Positions 51,329 to 59,435 of a stretch of DNA of 59,488 nucleotides are shown here, in pieces. The notes beneath the pieces were generated by a model. It saw nothing but the letters and a program-made list of their open reading frames with translations, searched no databases and was not told where the DNA came from. The translations under genes were made by a program, and so were the position numbers. Each line of letters begins with the position of its first letter. Positions within the stretch are counted from its first letter, which is position 1. The stretch is from an uncultured Lachnospiraceae bacterium (lineage in GTDB: Bacteria > Bacillota > Clostridia > Lachnospirales > Lachnospiraceae), in the NCBI GenBank assembly GCA_910580195.1, contig CAJTWA010000029.1:1-59488 (forward strand), given 5' to 3'.

Positions 51329-51357
51329 ATATTATAATTTTCCCTACCATATTGCAA
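51329..51357 (-). promoter_or_regulatory. Sigma-A promoter of the fla/che operon
   Basis: Minus-strand TTGCAA (51352-51357), a 17-base spacer and TAATAT (51329-51334), overlapping an alternative TATAAT. The leader to the flgB ATG is about 60 bases. The rest of the flgB-codY gap up to the terminator is AT-rich and shows no gene. Confidence 0.8.
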
Positions 51358-51518
51358 GCACTTTTTGTAGTTTTTTTCGCATAAATTACATGATATTGCG
51401 CTTAACTGCGAATGTAGGCACTATTTCCAGTATCTGCTGCCGTATCTTTGGTAAATTCTGTTAACCGTTCCCTACCTATTAAATATTGTTCTATTTTCCT
51501 AAAAAAGATTTTACGCGC

Positions 51519-51561
51519 AAAAAGGGACTTCCAGCCTAAGCTAAGCCTACAAATCCCTTTT
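51519..51561 (-). terminator. Terminator of codY
   Basis: On the minus strand AAAAGGGA pairs with TCCCTTTTT across an imperfectly paired interior, ending in a T-run 23 bases after the codY stop. It isolates codY transcription from the fla/che promoter. Confidence 0.75.
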
Positions 51562-51583
51562 CTCCCTAAATAACCAAATCCGT

Positions 51584-52372
51584 TTAGTTATGTTTTGTAT
51601 TCTGTTTTTTTATCTGCTCTAGTTCTTCAAACACTACATCGTTGAGTACCTTGATGTAAGTGCCCTTCATCCCGGAAGAGCGGGATTCAATGACTCCCGC
51701 GCTTTCAAACTTCCTTAACGCATTGACAATCACGCTTCTGGTTATGCCTACCCGGTCGGCAATCTTGCTTGCTACCAATATGCCTTCCTTCCCTTCCATC
51801 TCGTCAAAGATATGGGTGATGGCCTCCAGTTCTGAGAAGGAAAGCGTCCCGATGGCCGACTTCACAATCTGCACCTTCCGGTTCTCCTCTGCATTCTCTT
51901 CGTTGACGGAACGCATCATCTCAAGCCCCACGACGGTAGTCCCATATTCGCTTAAAATAATGTCGTCTATGTTGTATTGCTTCTCCATGCGGTACACAAA
52001 CAGCGTCCCCAGCCGCTCCCCTGCAATGTCAATGGGGGTTATGATTGCTTGGTACCTTCTCACGTCCCCGGATACAAACCCGAGGGTTTCCAAGTTGACA
52101 TTCTCCTTGGTGGATAAAATGCCCAGCAGGCGTTCATTCAGCAGCGGGTCAATGAACCCGCCCACCTCATCTGCAATCAGTTCTGTAATCTCCTCTGTCT
52201 TCTCCTCGTGGCTGGCCCCCAGCACCTTCCCTTTCCTGCTGATTACCAGTATATTGGATTCCAGAATCTCTGTCAGCACGCCGCATATGTCGCTGAAGAT
52301 TACTTTTGAGGAATTGTTGTTATGCAGTAACTTATTGATTTTCCTTGTCTTGTCTAAAAGCTGGACACTCAT
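51584..52372 (-). CDS. codY: Global regulator CodY
   Basis: A 262-residue protein. The N-terminal GAF-like domain senses branched-chain amino acids and GTP (NILVISRKGKVLGAS, then YQAIITPIDIAGERLGTLFV); a C-terminal winged helix follows (LVASKIADRVGITRSVIVNA then LRKFESAGVIESRSSGMKGT). The ATG at 52372 has GGGAGGGG upstream. CodY represses many adaptive genes in rich conditions, in Bacillus including motility. Its adjacency to fla/che is suggestive only. Confidence 0.97.
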   Translation of the reverse strand: MSVQLLDKTRKINKLLHNNNSSKVIFSDICGVLTEILESNILVISRKGKVLGASHEEKTEEITELIADEVGGFIDPLLNERLLGILSTKENVNLETLGFVSGDVRRYQAIITPIDIAGERLGTLFVYRMEKQYNIDDIILSEYGTTVVGLEMMRSVNEENAEENRKVQIVKSAIGTLSFSELEAITHIFDEMEGKEGILVASKIADRVGITRSVIVNALRKFESAGVIESRSSGMKGTYIKVLNDVVFEELEQIKKQNTKHN

Positions 52373-52419
52373 AGGACCCCTCCCACATTCGAAACGTAAC
52401 ACTTGCTGTATTATTTAGA

Positions 52420-52448
52420 ATTTTACCACGGTTTTTGACAAATTTCAA
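52420..52448 (-). promoter_or_regulatory. Sigma-A promoter of codY
   Basis: Minus-strand TTGAAA (52443-52448), a 17-base spacer and TAAAAT (52420-52425), about 48 bases before the codY start. Confidence 0.75.
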
Positions 52449-52489
52449 TAAGTTTCTTCGGATTCCTGCACTTTTTTCGTTATTATTTT

Positions 52490-52504
52490 AATTTTCTAAC
52501 TATT
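52490..52504. promoter_or_regulatory. CodY-box-like sequence
   Basis: AATTTTCTAACTATT agrees with the known CodY box (AATTTTCWGAAAATT) at 12 of 15 positions. It overlaps the topA stop codon and lies about 40 bases upstream of the codY -35. Autoregulation is possible, but AT-rich DNA gives chance matches. Confidence 0.35.
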
Positions 52505-54569
52505 TTTTCCTTTCTTTGACATACCCGCATTGTGGTTCTGCACAAACCAGCTTGTTCCCTTTCTCTACCATATAGCCGCCGCAGTCCGGGCATTTTTCCT
52601 TGGAGGGCTTCTGCCAGCTCATGAAATCGCAGTCCGGGTTATCCTCGCAGCCATAGTATTTCCTGCCCTTTTTCGTCTTTTTCATCACAATTTCTTTCCC
52701 GCATTTTGGGCAGGCTACGCCTATCTTTTCTAAATACGGCTTGGTGCTGCGGCAGTCCGGGAACCCGGGGCAGGCTAAGAACCTTCCATGGGGGCCGTAT
52801 TTCACCACCATGTTCCTTCCGCATAAATCACAGGGCACGTCTGTCACTTCGTCCTCAATCTTAATTTTTTCCAAATCTTTCTCTGCAGCTTTGACCGCTT
52901 CTTCCAGATCCGGGTAAAAATTGCTGACAACCGCTTTCCAGCCGACGGCCCCTTCTGCTACCTTGTCCAGCAGGGATTCCATGTTGGCCGTAAACCGCTC
53001 ATCCACAATGGTGGGGAAAGCCTCTTTCATGATAGAGTTCACCACTTCCCCCAGCTCTGTAATATAAAGGTTCTTATTTTCCTTTACCACATACCGCCTG
53101 CCCAGCAAGGTAGTGATTGTGGGGGCATAAGTGCTGGGCCGCCCAATCCCCTGCTCCTCCAAGGATTTTACCAAGGAGGCTTCTGTAAAATGTGCCGGGG
53201 GCTGGGTAAAATGCTGCTTTTCCTCCAGCGTTTTCAGCCCCAGCTTTGTATCCCTGTCCACAGACTTTAACAGCACATTGTTCTCTCCTTTTTCATCCTC
53301 ATCGCTGGTGTAGACTGACATAAAGCCTTCAAACACCACCTTGGAGGCAGACACATGGAACCGGTAATCCCCTGCGCCGATGGTAATGGAGGTGGTTTCA
53401 TAAACTGCGCTGTCCATGCGGCTTGCCGCAAAACGCCGCCAAATCAGCTGGTACAGCCGGAACTGGTCCCGGCTTAAGGATTCTTTTATCATAGCCGGGG
53501 TCCTTGTGATGTCCGAAGGCCGGATGGCTTCATGGGCGTCCTGTATCTTCCCGGAGCCTTTCCGCTCCTGCCCGCCCTTTGCCAGATATTTTTCGCCGTA
53601 AGCAGACTGGATGTATTCCCTTGCCGCCTGTTCTGCTTCCTCGGACACACGCACGGAGTCTGTCCTTAAGTAAGTAATGACCCCGACGGTCCCCTGCCCC
53701 TTCACGTCTACCCCTTCGTAAAGCTGCTGGGCTAAGCGCATGGTTTTCTGGGTGGAAAAATTCAGGACTTTCGCCGCCTCTTGCTGCAGGGTGCTGGTAG
53801 TAAAGGGCAGGGGCGCTTTCCTTGTGCGCTCCCCTTTCTTTACATCTAAGACCTGATACGTTTCTTTTTCCAGCTCCTTTAAGACGTTGTCCATTTCCTC
53901 CCTTGAGGAAATTGCCATTTTCCCATTTTTGTCCCCATAAAATTTGGCCGCCAAGGGCTTCTTTTCCCCGGGGATGGAAAATTCTGCGTCCAAGGACCAG
54001 TATTCCTCCGGGATAAATGCATTGATTTCCTCTTCCCGGTCGCAAATCATGCGCAGGGCCACGGACTGCACCCGGCCTGCGCTTAAGCCGCGCTTTACCT
54101 TCGCCCACAGCAGGGGGCTGATGCGGTAGCCCACCATGCGGTCCAGCATCCGCCTTGCCTGCTGGGCGTCCACTAAGTTCATGTCAATTTTCCTTGCCTG
54201 TTTCAAGGAGGCTTTTACTGCATTTTTGGTAATCTCATTGAAGCTAATCCGGTAGATATTTTTATCTTCCAGCTTCAGCGCCTTGGACAGATGCCAAGAA
54301 ATTGCCTCCCCTTCCCGGTCAGGGTCCGTTGCCAGATAGACTTTTTCTGCTTTCTTCACCTCCTTGCGGAGATTGGCTAGGATGTCCCCCTTCCCCCGGA
54401 TGGTGATATATTTCGGCTCATAACCGTGTTCTACGTCAATCCCAAGCTGGCTTTTGGGCAAATCCCTCACATGCCCGTTCGATGCCGCAACCTCATAATT
54501 CTTCCCAAGAAATTTTTTAATTGTTTTCACCTTTGCCGGTGATTCCACGATAACCAGATACTTCGCCAT
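52500..54569 (-). CDS. topA: DNA topoisomerase I
   Basis: A 689-residue type IA topoisomerase. The Toprim domain starts KYLVIVESPAKVKTIKKFLG and has the DPDREGEAISWH acidic motif. The active Tyr is in GVITYLRTDSVRVSEEA. Three C-terminal zinc ribbons follow: CDLCGRNMV...CPGFPDC, CPKCGKEIV...CEDNPDC, CPDCGGYMV...CAEPQC. It relaxes negative supercoils. The ATG at 54569 with AAAGGAG upstream is preferred over an in-frame start nine codons earlier. Confidence 0.98.
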   Translation of the reverse strand: MAKYLVIVESPAKVKTIKKFLGKNYEVAASNGHVRDLPKSQLGIDVEHGYEPKYITIRGKGDILANLRKEVKKAEKVYLATDPDREGEAISWHLSKALKLEDKNIYRISFNEITKNAVKASLKQARKIDMNLVDAQQARRMLDRMVGYRISPLLWAKVKRGLSAGRVQSVALRMICDREEEINAFIPEEYWSLDAEFSIPGEKKPLAAKFYGDKNGKMAISSREEMDNVLKELEKETYQVLDVKKGERTRKAPLPFTTSTLQQEAAKVLNFSTQKTMRLAQQLYEGVDVKGQGTVGVITYLRTDSVRVSEEAEQAAREYIQSAYGEKYLAKGGQERKGSGKIQDAHEAIRPSDITRTPAMIKESLSRDQFRLYQLIWRRFAASRMDSAVYETTSITIGAGDYRFHVSASKVVFEGFMSVYTSDEDEKGENNVLLKSVDRDTKLGLKTLEEKQHFTQPPAHFTEASLVKSLEEQGIGRPSTYAPTITTLLGRRYVVKENKNLYITELGEVVNSIMKEAFPTIVDERFTANMESLLDKVAEGAVGWKAVVSNFYPDLEEAVKAAEKDLEKIKIEDEVTDVPCDLCGRNMVVKYGPHGRFLACPGFPDCRSTKPYLEKIGVACPKCGKEIVMKKTKKGRKYYGCEDNPDCDFMSWQKPSKEKCPDCGGYMVEKGNKLVCAEPQCGYVKERKK

Positions 54570-54588
54570 GGGTCCTTGCTCCTTTGCT

Positions 54589-55746
54589 TTATGCAAAGCC
54601 AGAAATTTCCAGCCTGATATAGTAATTCTTATATACTTCCAGTATACATCCTTTCTCCCTGAGAGATTCCAAAATTTCCATCAGTTCCCCGAAAGGGAGG
54701 GATGTTTCTGCCAAAAGCCCCTCTATGCTTTTTGGACTTAAATCCACACAACTATACACCAACTTTTCTGATTTTTCAAGGGAAAGTTTCTGGTTTTTGG
54801 CAGAATATCCTACAAAATCTGCAAAAATCCCCATTTCTTTCAAAAAATCCCCAATGGACAAAAAAATTCCTGCTCCCTGCCGGATGAGCCGGTTTGCCCC
54901 TTCGCTTAACGGGTCCCCTGCCCGCCCGGGCACGGCATAGACCTCCCTGCCCTGCTCTAAGGCAAAATCTGCCGTAATCAGCGCGCCGCTCTTCTCCCTT
55001 GCCTCCACCACGATAACAGCGTCGGAAAGGCCGCTGATAATCCGGTTCCGCTGGGGGAAAAACATGGCAAGGGGCTTTGTGCGGGGCTGGTATTCGGAAA
55101 CCAGCCCGCCCCGGGCTGGGATGGCCTCATACAGTTCCCGGTGGCTGGCCGGGTAACAGACGTCCACGCCGCAGCCAAATATGCCGTACGTCCTGCCATG
55201 GGCTTTCAGCGCCCCCTGATGCCCTGCGCCGTCTATGCCCAAGGCCATGCCGCTGATAACGGAAATCCCTTGGCTGGCAAGACCCCAGCCAATTTCCCCC
55301 GCCATCTGCACCCCATAAGCAGAGCAGGACCTTGCCCCTACGATGGCAACGGACGGGGCATCCTCCGGCGGCAGGCTCCCCCGGTAATAGAGGCCGTAGG
55401 GCGGGTTGTAGATATCCCGCAGGCGTTTGGGGTACTTGGCGTCCTGCCATGTGGCAAGCTGGATCTGCTCCTTAGCACAGCAGCAGACACCGGCATCCAG
55501 CTTGGGTTCCGGGATTTGCTGGGCGGCGGCAATGGCGGCTTTTTCCTTTTCCGTAAGCCACGGGGCTTTCTGGAGCTGCCCCTTTGGGAGGCGGTAGAGT
55601 TCCTCCGGGTCTGGGAATTGGGCTTTCAGCTGGATTTTCTTTTTTCCTGAAACAGACGGGATGCCGGCAAGCCAATATTCAAATTTCTGGATGGAACCTT
55701 TTTCTTCCCCCTTGGTTCCTATGCTGTCCCTTCTGTTTTCTGTCAT
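54589..55746 (-). CDS. dprA: DNA-processing protein DprA
   Basis: A 385-residue protein. A SAM-like N-terminal region is followed by the Rossmann-type DprA core (YPKRLRDIYNPPYGLYYRGS, VAIVGARSCSAYGVQMAGEI, ISGMALGIDGAGHQGALKAH, GCGVDVCYPASHREL, FPQRNRIISGLSDAVIVVEA) and a C-terminal winged helix. It loads RecA onto incoming ssDNA in transformation. The ATG at 55746 overlaps the comM stop by 4 bases. Confidence 0.96.
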   Translation of the reverse strand: MTENRRDSIGTKGEEKGSIQKFEYWLAGIPSVSGKKKIQLKAQFPDPEELYRLPKGQLQKAPWLTEKEKAAIAAAQQIPEPKLDAGVCCCAKEQIQLATWQDAKYPKRLRDIYNPPYGLYYRGSLPPEDAPSVAIVGARSCSAYGVQMAGEIGWGLASQGISVISGMALGIDGAGHQGALKAHGRTYGIFGCGVDVCYPASHRELYEAIPARGGLVSEYQPRTKPLAMFFPQRNRIISGLSDAVIVVEAREKSGALITADFALEQGREVYAVPGRAGDPLSEGANRLIRQGAGIFLSIGDFLKEMGIFADFVGYSAKNQKLSLEKSEKLVYSCVDLSPKSIEGLLAETSLPFGELMEILESLREKGCILEVYKNYYIRLEISGFA

Positions 55747-57287
55747 CCCAACCCTACCCATGCTTTCCTGTCGATTTCCCGGTACATGAGGCTTTCCATC
55801 ATATGTACCCGGCGGATTTGCCTAGAGCCTTCTATATCTGCAATGGTTCGGGCTACCCGGATTGCCCGGTAATAGCCCCTTGCGCTTAGTCCCAGCCGTT
55901 CAAATGAGCCTTGCAGAAGCTTTTTGGCATCTTGTCCCATGGGGCAGAATTCTTCTATATTGGCGGCAGGTATCTGGCTGTTACAGGAAATTGCGCTCCC
56001 GGCAAAACGTTTTTTCTGCACCTCTTTTACGGCCTGTACCCGGTTTTGTATGGTTTCTGAGGTTTCTTCCCTTTCCCCGCTGATTATTTCAGCCAAGGGC
56101 AGCCGCCTTACTTCCACGGTAAGGTCAATCCGGTCTAGCAAGGGGCGGCTTAATTTCCCAAGATGGCGGCTTACCACCGACGGGGAGCAGGCACATTTCC
56201 TGCGGTCGGGGTAGTATCCGCAGCCACAGGGGTTCATGGCCCCAATCAGCATGACGTCCGCGGGGAAACAGAAACTGCCGCTGCTCCTTGCTATCCTGAT
56301 GGACTTTTCCTCCAAGGGCTGGCGCAGCACCTCCAAGGCTTCCCTTTTAAATTCTGTCAGCTCGTCCAAAAACAGCACCCCCTTATGGGCAAGGCTCAGC
56401 TCCCCGGGCTTTGGGACTGTGCCGCCCCCGGCCAGCCCGGCCACGCTGATGGTATGGTGGGGGTTGCGGAATGGCCTTGCAAAAAACTGTCCTTGGCGCT
56501 GCCCAAACCTTCCGCTGACACTGTAAATCCGGGCAATTTCCAAGGCTTCTTCCTCACTCAGTGCAGGCAGGATGGTGGCTGTGGCCCTTGCCGCCATGGT
56601 TTTCCCTGCTCCCGGCGGGCCTACCAGCAGCATGTTGTGCCTGCCCGCTGCTGCTACCTCACAGGCGCGCTTCAAGATTTTCTGCCCATGGATCCCGGCA
56701 AAATCACAGCCCTCTGCCATGCACTGCCCTGTTCTTGGGGGAACCTTGGAGGTTTGGAATTTTTCAGGGTCCTGATGGAATTCCTCTACAACCCCTGCCA
56801 CTTGGCTGAGGGTTTCTGCTGGCAGCACGGCCATCCCTTTTACCAGTTCTGCCTCCCCTAAGTTCCCTTTTGGGATGCAGACGGTGTGTTTCCCGGCCTC
56901 CTTGGCGGCAAGCACCATGGGGAGGATGCCAGCCGTCGGCCGGATTTCCCCATTCAGGCTGATTTCCCCGGCAAACAGGATGCCTTCTAAGTGTTTTCCC
57001 GGCACCTTGCCATATGCCGCCAGTATTGCTAAGGCAATGGGCAGGTCAAAGCCTGTGCCTGTTTTACGGATATCTGCTGGGTAAATGTTTACTGTGATTT
57101 TTTTCGGCGCAAGGCGGATGCCGCTGTTGCGGAATGCTGCCCGCACCCGTTCCTTTGCCTCCTTTACCTCGGAGGAGAGGGCGCCCACCATTTCAAATGC
57201 GGGCATGCCGTCGCTCACGTCTGCCTCCACTTGTACAAGGACGCTCTGGATGCCGCAGACGGTTGCTGTGGAAACAATACTATACAA
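55743..57287 (-). CDS. comM: YifB/ComM-family AAA+ ATPase
   Basis: A 514-residue protein. An N-terminal Lon-C-like S5 fold is followed by an Mg-chelatase-type AAA+ core with Walker A VGPPGAGKT (222-230) and Walker B GVLFLDELTEF, then a C-terminal helical lid. ComM is a branch-migration helicase helping recombination of transformed DNA, fitting with dprA downstream. The TTG start follows GGGAGG by 5 bases. Confidence 0.95.
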   Translation of the reverse strand: MYSIVSTATVCGIQSVLVQVEADVSDGMPAFEMVGALSSEVKEAKERVRAAFRNSGIRLAPKKITVNIYPADIRKTGTGFDLPIALAILAAYGKVPGKHLEGILFAGEISLNGEIRPTAGILPMVLAAKEAGKHTVCIPKGNLGEAELVKGMAVLPAETLSQVAGVVEEFHQDPEKFQTSKVPPRTGQCMAEGCDFAGIHGQKILKRACEVAAAGRHNMLLVGPPGAGKTMAARATATILPALSEEEALEIARIYSVSGRFGQRQGQFFARPFRNPHHTISVAGLAGGGTVPKPGELSLAHKGVLFLDELTEFKREALEVLRQPLEEKSIRIARSSGSFCFPADVMLIGAMNPCGCGYYPDRRKCACSPSVVSRHLGKLSRPLLDRIDLTVEVRRLPLAEIISGEREETSETIQNRVQAVKEVQKKRFAGSAISCNSQIPAANIEEFCPMGQDAKKLLQGSFERLGLSARGYYRAIRVARTIADIEGSRQIRRVHMMESLMYREIDRKAWVGLG

Positions 57288-57351
57288 AGTTACCTCCCTT
57301 TGTGCTGGTTGGGAATACGGGCAGATACGCCCTTTGAAAAAAGATAGCTAT

Positions 57352-57380
57352 ATCATACCATGTTCCTGCCCATTATGCAA
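57352..57380 (-). promoter_or_regulatory. Sigma-A promoter of comM-dprA-topA
   Basis: Minus-strand TTGCAT (57375-57380), a 17-base spacer and TATGAT (57352-57357), 65 bases before the comM start. Confidence 0.7.
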
Positions 57381-57395
57381 TGGGTACAGGAATTT

Positions 57396-58016
57396 TTATT
57401 CAAAACATCCCTTTAATTTTTCCAGCGCCCGCTTCTCAATCCGGCTGACATAGGAACGGGATATCCCCAGTTTATCCGCAATCTCCCGCTGGGTCACAGG
57501 CTTGCGGTTATATAGGCCGTACCGCCATTCGATGATTTCCTGCTCCCGGCTGTTTAGGACTTTGGGGATTGCCTCATAGACCTTCCTTGTGTTCCCTTTC
57601 AGCTCAATGATTTCAAAAATATCCCGGTCTGTGCTTTCCACTACATCCATCAGGTTAATCTGGTTCCCTTCTTTATCCGTGCCGATTGGCTCGTAGAGGG
57701 ACACTTCCCGGGAGGTTTTTTTCTTTCCCCGGAAATACATCAGAAGTTCGTTATCTATGCAGCGGGCGGCGTAGGTTGCAAGGCGGTTGCCGCGCTCGTA
57801 GTTGAATGTCCCGATGGCTTTGATAAGGCCGATGGTCCCGATGGAGATTAAGTCTTCCATGTCTTCTTCCCCGTTTTGGTATTTTCTGGAAATATGCGCT
57901 ACCAGCCTTAGGTTCCGTTCAATTAGGGTGTTCTTCGCTTCAAGGCTGCCCTCTTTCATTTTTTCCAGATAATATTTTTCTTCGTCGGCGTTTAGCGGCA
58001 TTAAAAATGTTTTCAA
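57396..58016 (-). CDS. sigK: Sporulation sigma factor sigma-K
   Basis: A 206-residue protein. Region 2 is ERNLRLVAHISRKYQNGEED, DLISIGTIGLIKAIGTFN and RLATYAARCIDNELLMYFRG; then KKKTSREVSLYEPIGTDKEG; region 4 is EIADKLGISRSYVSRIEKRA. It directs late mother-cell transcription. The TTG at 58016 lies 7 bases after AGAGGTG; an upstream GTG sits inside that site. The gene is continuous, with no skin-type element, and the sequence before region 2 is short (about 25 residues), so any pro-sequence is minimal. Confidence 0.93.
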   Translation of the reverse strand: MKTFLMPLNADEEKYYLEKMKEGSLEAKNTLIERNLRLVAHISRKYQNGEEDMEDLISIGTIGLIKAIGTFNYERGNRLATYAARCIDNELLMYFRGKKKTSREVSLYEPIGTDKEGNQINLMDVVESTDRDIFEIIELKGNTRKVYEAIPKVLNSREQEIIEWRYGLYNRKPVTQREIADKLGISRSYVSRIEKRALEKLKGCFE

Positions 58017-58044
58017 AAAAAGCACCTCTAAGCTGATTTATTAC

Positions 58045-58071
58045 ATTCTATGAAAAATTGGGCGGGGAAGT
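58045..58071 (-). promoter_or_regulatory. Putative sigma-K/sigma-E-type promoter of sigK
   Basis: On the minus strand AC (58070-58071), 17 bases, then CATAGAAT (58045-58052), resembling sigma-K (AC, 16-17 bases, CATAnnnTA) and the -10 of sigma-E. It lies 28 bases before the sigK start. No sigma-E -35 was seen. Confidence 0.4.
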
Positions 58072-58095
58072 GCCTTTCCAAATGGAAAAAAGGTT

Positions 58096-58250
58096 GGGTG
58101 GGGAGGGGTGGGGGTTAAGAGAGGTTTGGAAGGAAAGGGATTTTTGGGGGATGGAGGTCAGGGTAATGGAGGCCAAGAGTAGTTTAGGAGGAGGGGGATT
58201 TGGGGGCGGATGCAGTCTGGGAGGGGGATTTGGGGGTTGGGGGGGCGGAC
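58096..58250 (+). repeat. G-run tract with canonical G-quadruplex motif
   Basis: The plus strand reads GGGTGGGGAGGGGTGGGGG at 58096-58114, four G-runs with single-base loops. A second G-rich part carries GGGGGATTTGGGGG twice, at 58193-58206 and 58223-58236, 30 bp apart. Frames through it are Pro- or Gly-rich and look non-coding. Confidence 0.85.
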
Positions 58251-58432
58251 GCAGCCCGGGACAGGAACCCTCCCCCTGCAAACGGGACAACATTCCGGTG
58301 AACTAACTGCTAACTGCAACTAAGGGATTTCGGGAAAGCCCTCATCCCTAAGTTTCCGTAAGCAGTGGATTTCACCTCCATTAAGGGCGTCCCTGAATGG
58401 TTTGCAGGGGGAGGGTTCCTGTCCCGGGCTGC
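58251..58432. repeat. Perfect 33-bp inverted repeat flanking a 116-bp centre
   Basis: Arms 58251-58283 and 58400-58432 are perfect reverse complements (33 of 33). The left arm begins GCAGCCCGGGACAGG and the right arm begins GTTTGCAGGGGGAGG. The centre contains a 53-bp block (58359-58411) that recurs inverted at 59436-59488. No transposase frame is present. A non-autonomous mobile or interspersed palindromic element is the likeliest class. Confidence 0.85.
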
Positions 58433-58673
58433 TGGGGCTGGGTTCCCGGAATTTGGATGGCTGCTAAAAAATAACTGTGGGGTAAAGGTGGAATACTGTG
58501 AAAAATAAGTTTTTCACTGGTATTTGTGCCTAAGTGGAATGAAAGGAATGGGTGATTATAAGGGCTGTGAAAGGAAATCTGGATGATTTTGGGTGGTTTT
58601 TAGGGATTGGGATGTTTATGGAGGAAATCTTGGGAACTGTAATGGTATAGGTAGTTTCGTTAAAAAAACGTTC

Positions 58674-58702
58674 TTGCAATTTATGGGAAAAGCTACTATA
58701 CT
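58674..58702 (+). promoter_or_regulatory. Sigma-A promoter into the 65-bp repeat array
   Basis: TTGCAA (58674-58679), a 17-base spacer and TATACT (58697-58702). It reads rightward through the repeat array toward the DUF4250 gene. Confidence 0.65.
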
Positions 58703-58743
58703 ATGACTGGCTCTTATAGAAATGCAGTTGGAGAAAAACCCCT

Positions 58744-58909
58744 ATTTTATGAAGTGGGCAGATGCTGCTATTTTGTAATGCCATGGTACATTTCGGTTAT
58801 GGCAACCAATTTTATGAAATGGGCGGATACTGCTTTTTATAATCCCATGGTACATTTCGGTTATGGCAACCAACTTTATGAAATAGGCAGATACTGTTTC
58901 TTATAATAG
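58744..58909 (+). repeat. 65-bp tandem repeat, two full copies and one partial
   Basis: Units 58744-58808 and 58809-58872, with a partial unit 58873-58909. Each contains TTTATGAA(A/G)T(G/A)GGC(A/G)GAT then CATGGTACATTTCGGTTATG. The paired CCAT/ATGG and GGTT/AACC segments allow small hairpins in RNA. A frame runs through it but has no ribosome site and merely translates the repeat. Confidence 0.85.
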
Positions 58910-59061
58910 GAAACGGAAGATATTTGGGGCTATTTCTTCCTTATAATAAGGACGGGCATCCCTGCCAAGCTGTACAATGGGATAACATTAAGTAATAACT
59001 GGAAAAAATAAAAGTTCTCTTTAATTTATGCAAAACAGCACGAAAGGAATGGAACACTATC

Positions 59062-59238
59062 ATGAATATACCAAAAGACCCTGTAATTTTACTAAGTTTT
59101 ATCAACACGCACTTGAGGGACCGCTACCCTTCCTTAGAGGAACTCTGCAAAAGCTGCGACATCCCCATGGATGAATTAATCCGTTCCCTAGCCTCCATCG
59201 ACTACCACTACCACCCTGACAAAAACCAGTTCTTATGA
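59062..59238 (+). CDS. DUF4250-type small protein
   Basis: A 58-residue protein: MNIPKDPVILLSFINTHLRD, RYPSLEELCKSCDIPMDELI, and RSLASIDYHYHPDKNQFL. The PKDPVxLLSFINTxLRD start and the SIDYHY..xKNQF ending are those I associate with DUF4250 proteins of Clostridia. It is soluble and helical, of unknown function. An AAAGGA site lies somewhat far (about 13 bases) before the ATG. A promoter at 58674 could transcribe it with a roughly 360-base repeat-containing leader. Confidence 0.82.
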   Translation: MNIPKDPVILLSFINTHLRDRYPSLEELCKSCDIPMDELIRSLASIDYHYHPDKNQFL

Positions 59239-59435
59239 AAAATTCCACAGCAAGCCTCTCGGATACCTCCTCAAGAAATTCTGTAGTAAGCTTCTAGGGC
59301 ATTTTTTCAACACGCTCTAAGATACCTTCCCAGAAAAATCTCGCAGCAGGCTACTAAAAGCCTTACCCAAAAAATCCCCGGCCTCCCTTATTCCTTAATT
59401 TCAGCCAATACCCAGCAGTTGTGGCGAGGGGCCTG
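59239..59435. other. Non-coding stretch with degenerate repeats
   Basis: Degenerate units beginning GAAAAATTCCACAGCAAGCC, GAAATTCTGTAGTAAGC and GAAAAATCTCGCAGCAGGC recur at roughly 36-70 base intervals. No gene is seen. Confidence 0.35.

Noticed and set aside
58048..58293. Pro-rich minus-strand frame of 81 codons
   Set aside because: Product of the G-run tract; low complexity and no start signal.
58703..58906. 67-codon plus-strand frame
   Set aside because: Starts at the predicted transcription start with no ribosome site and only translates the 65-bp tandem repeat.
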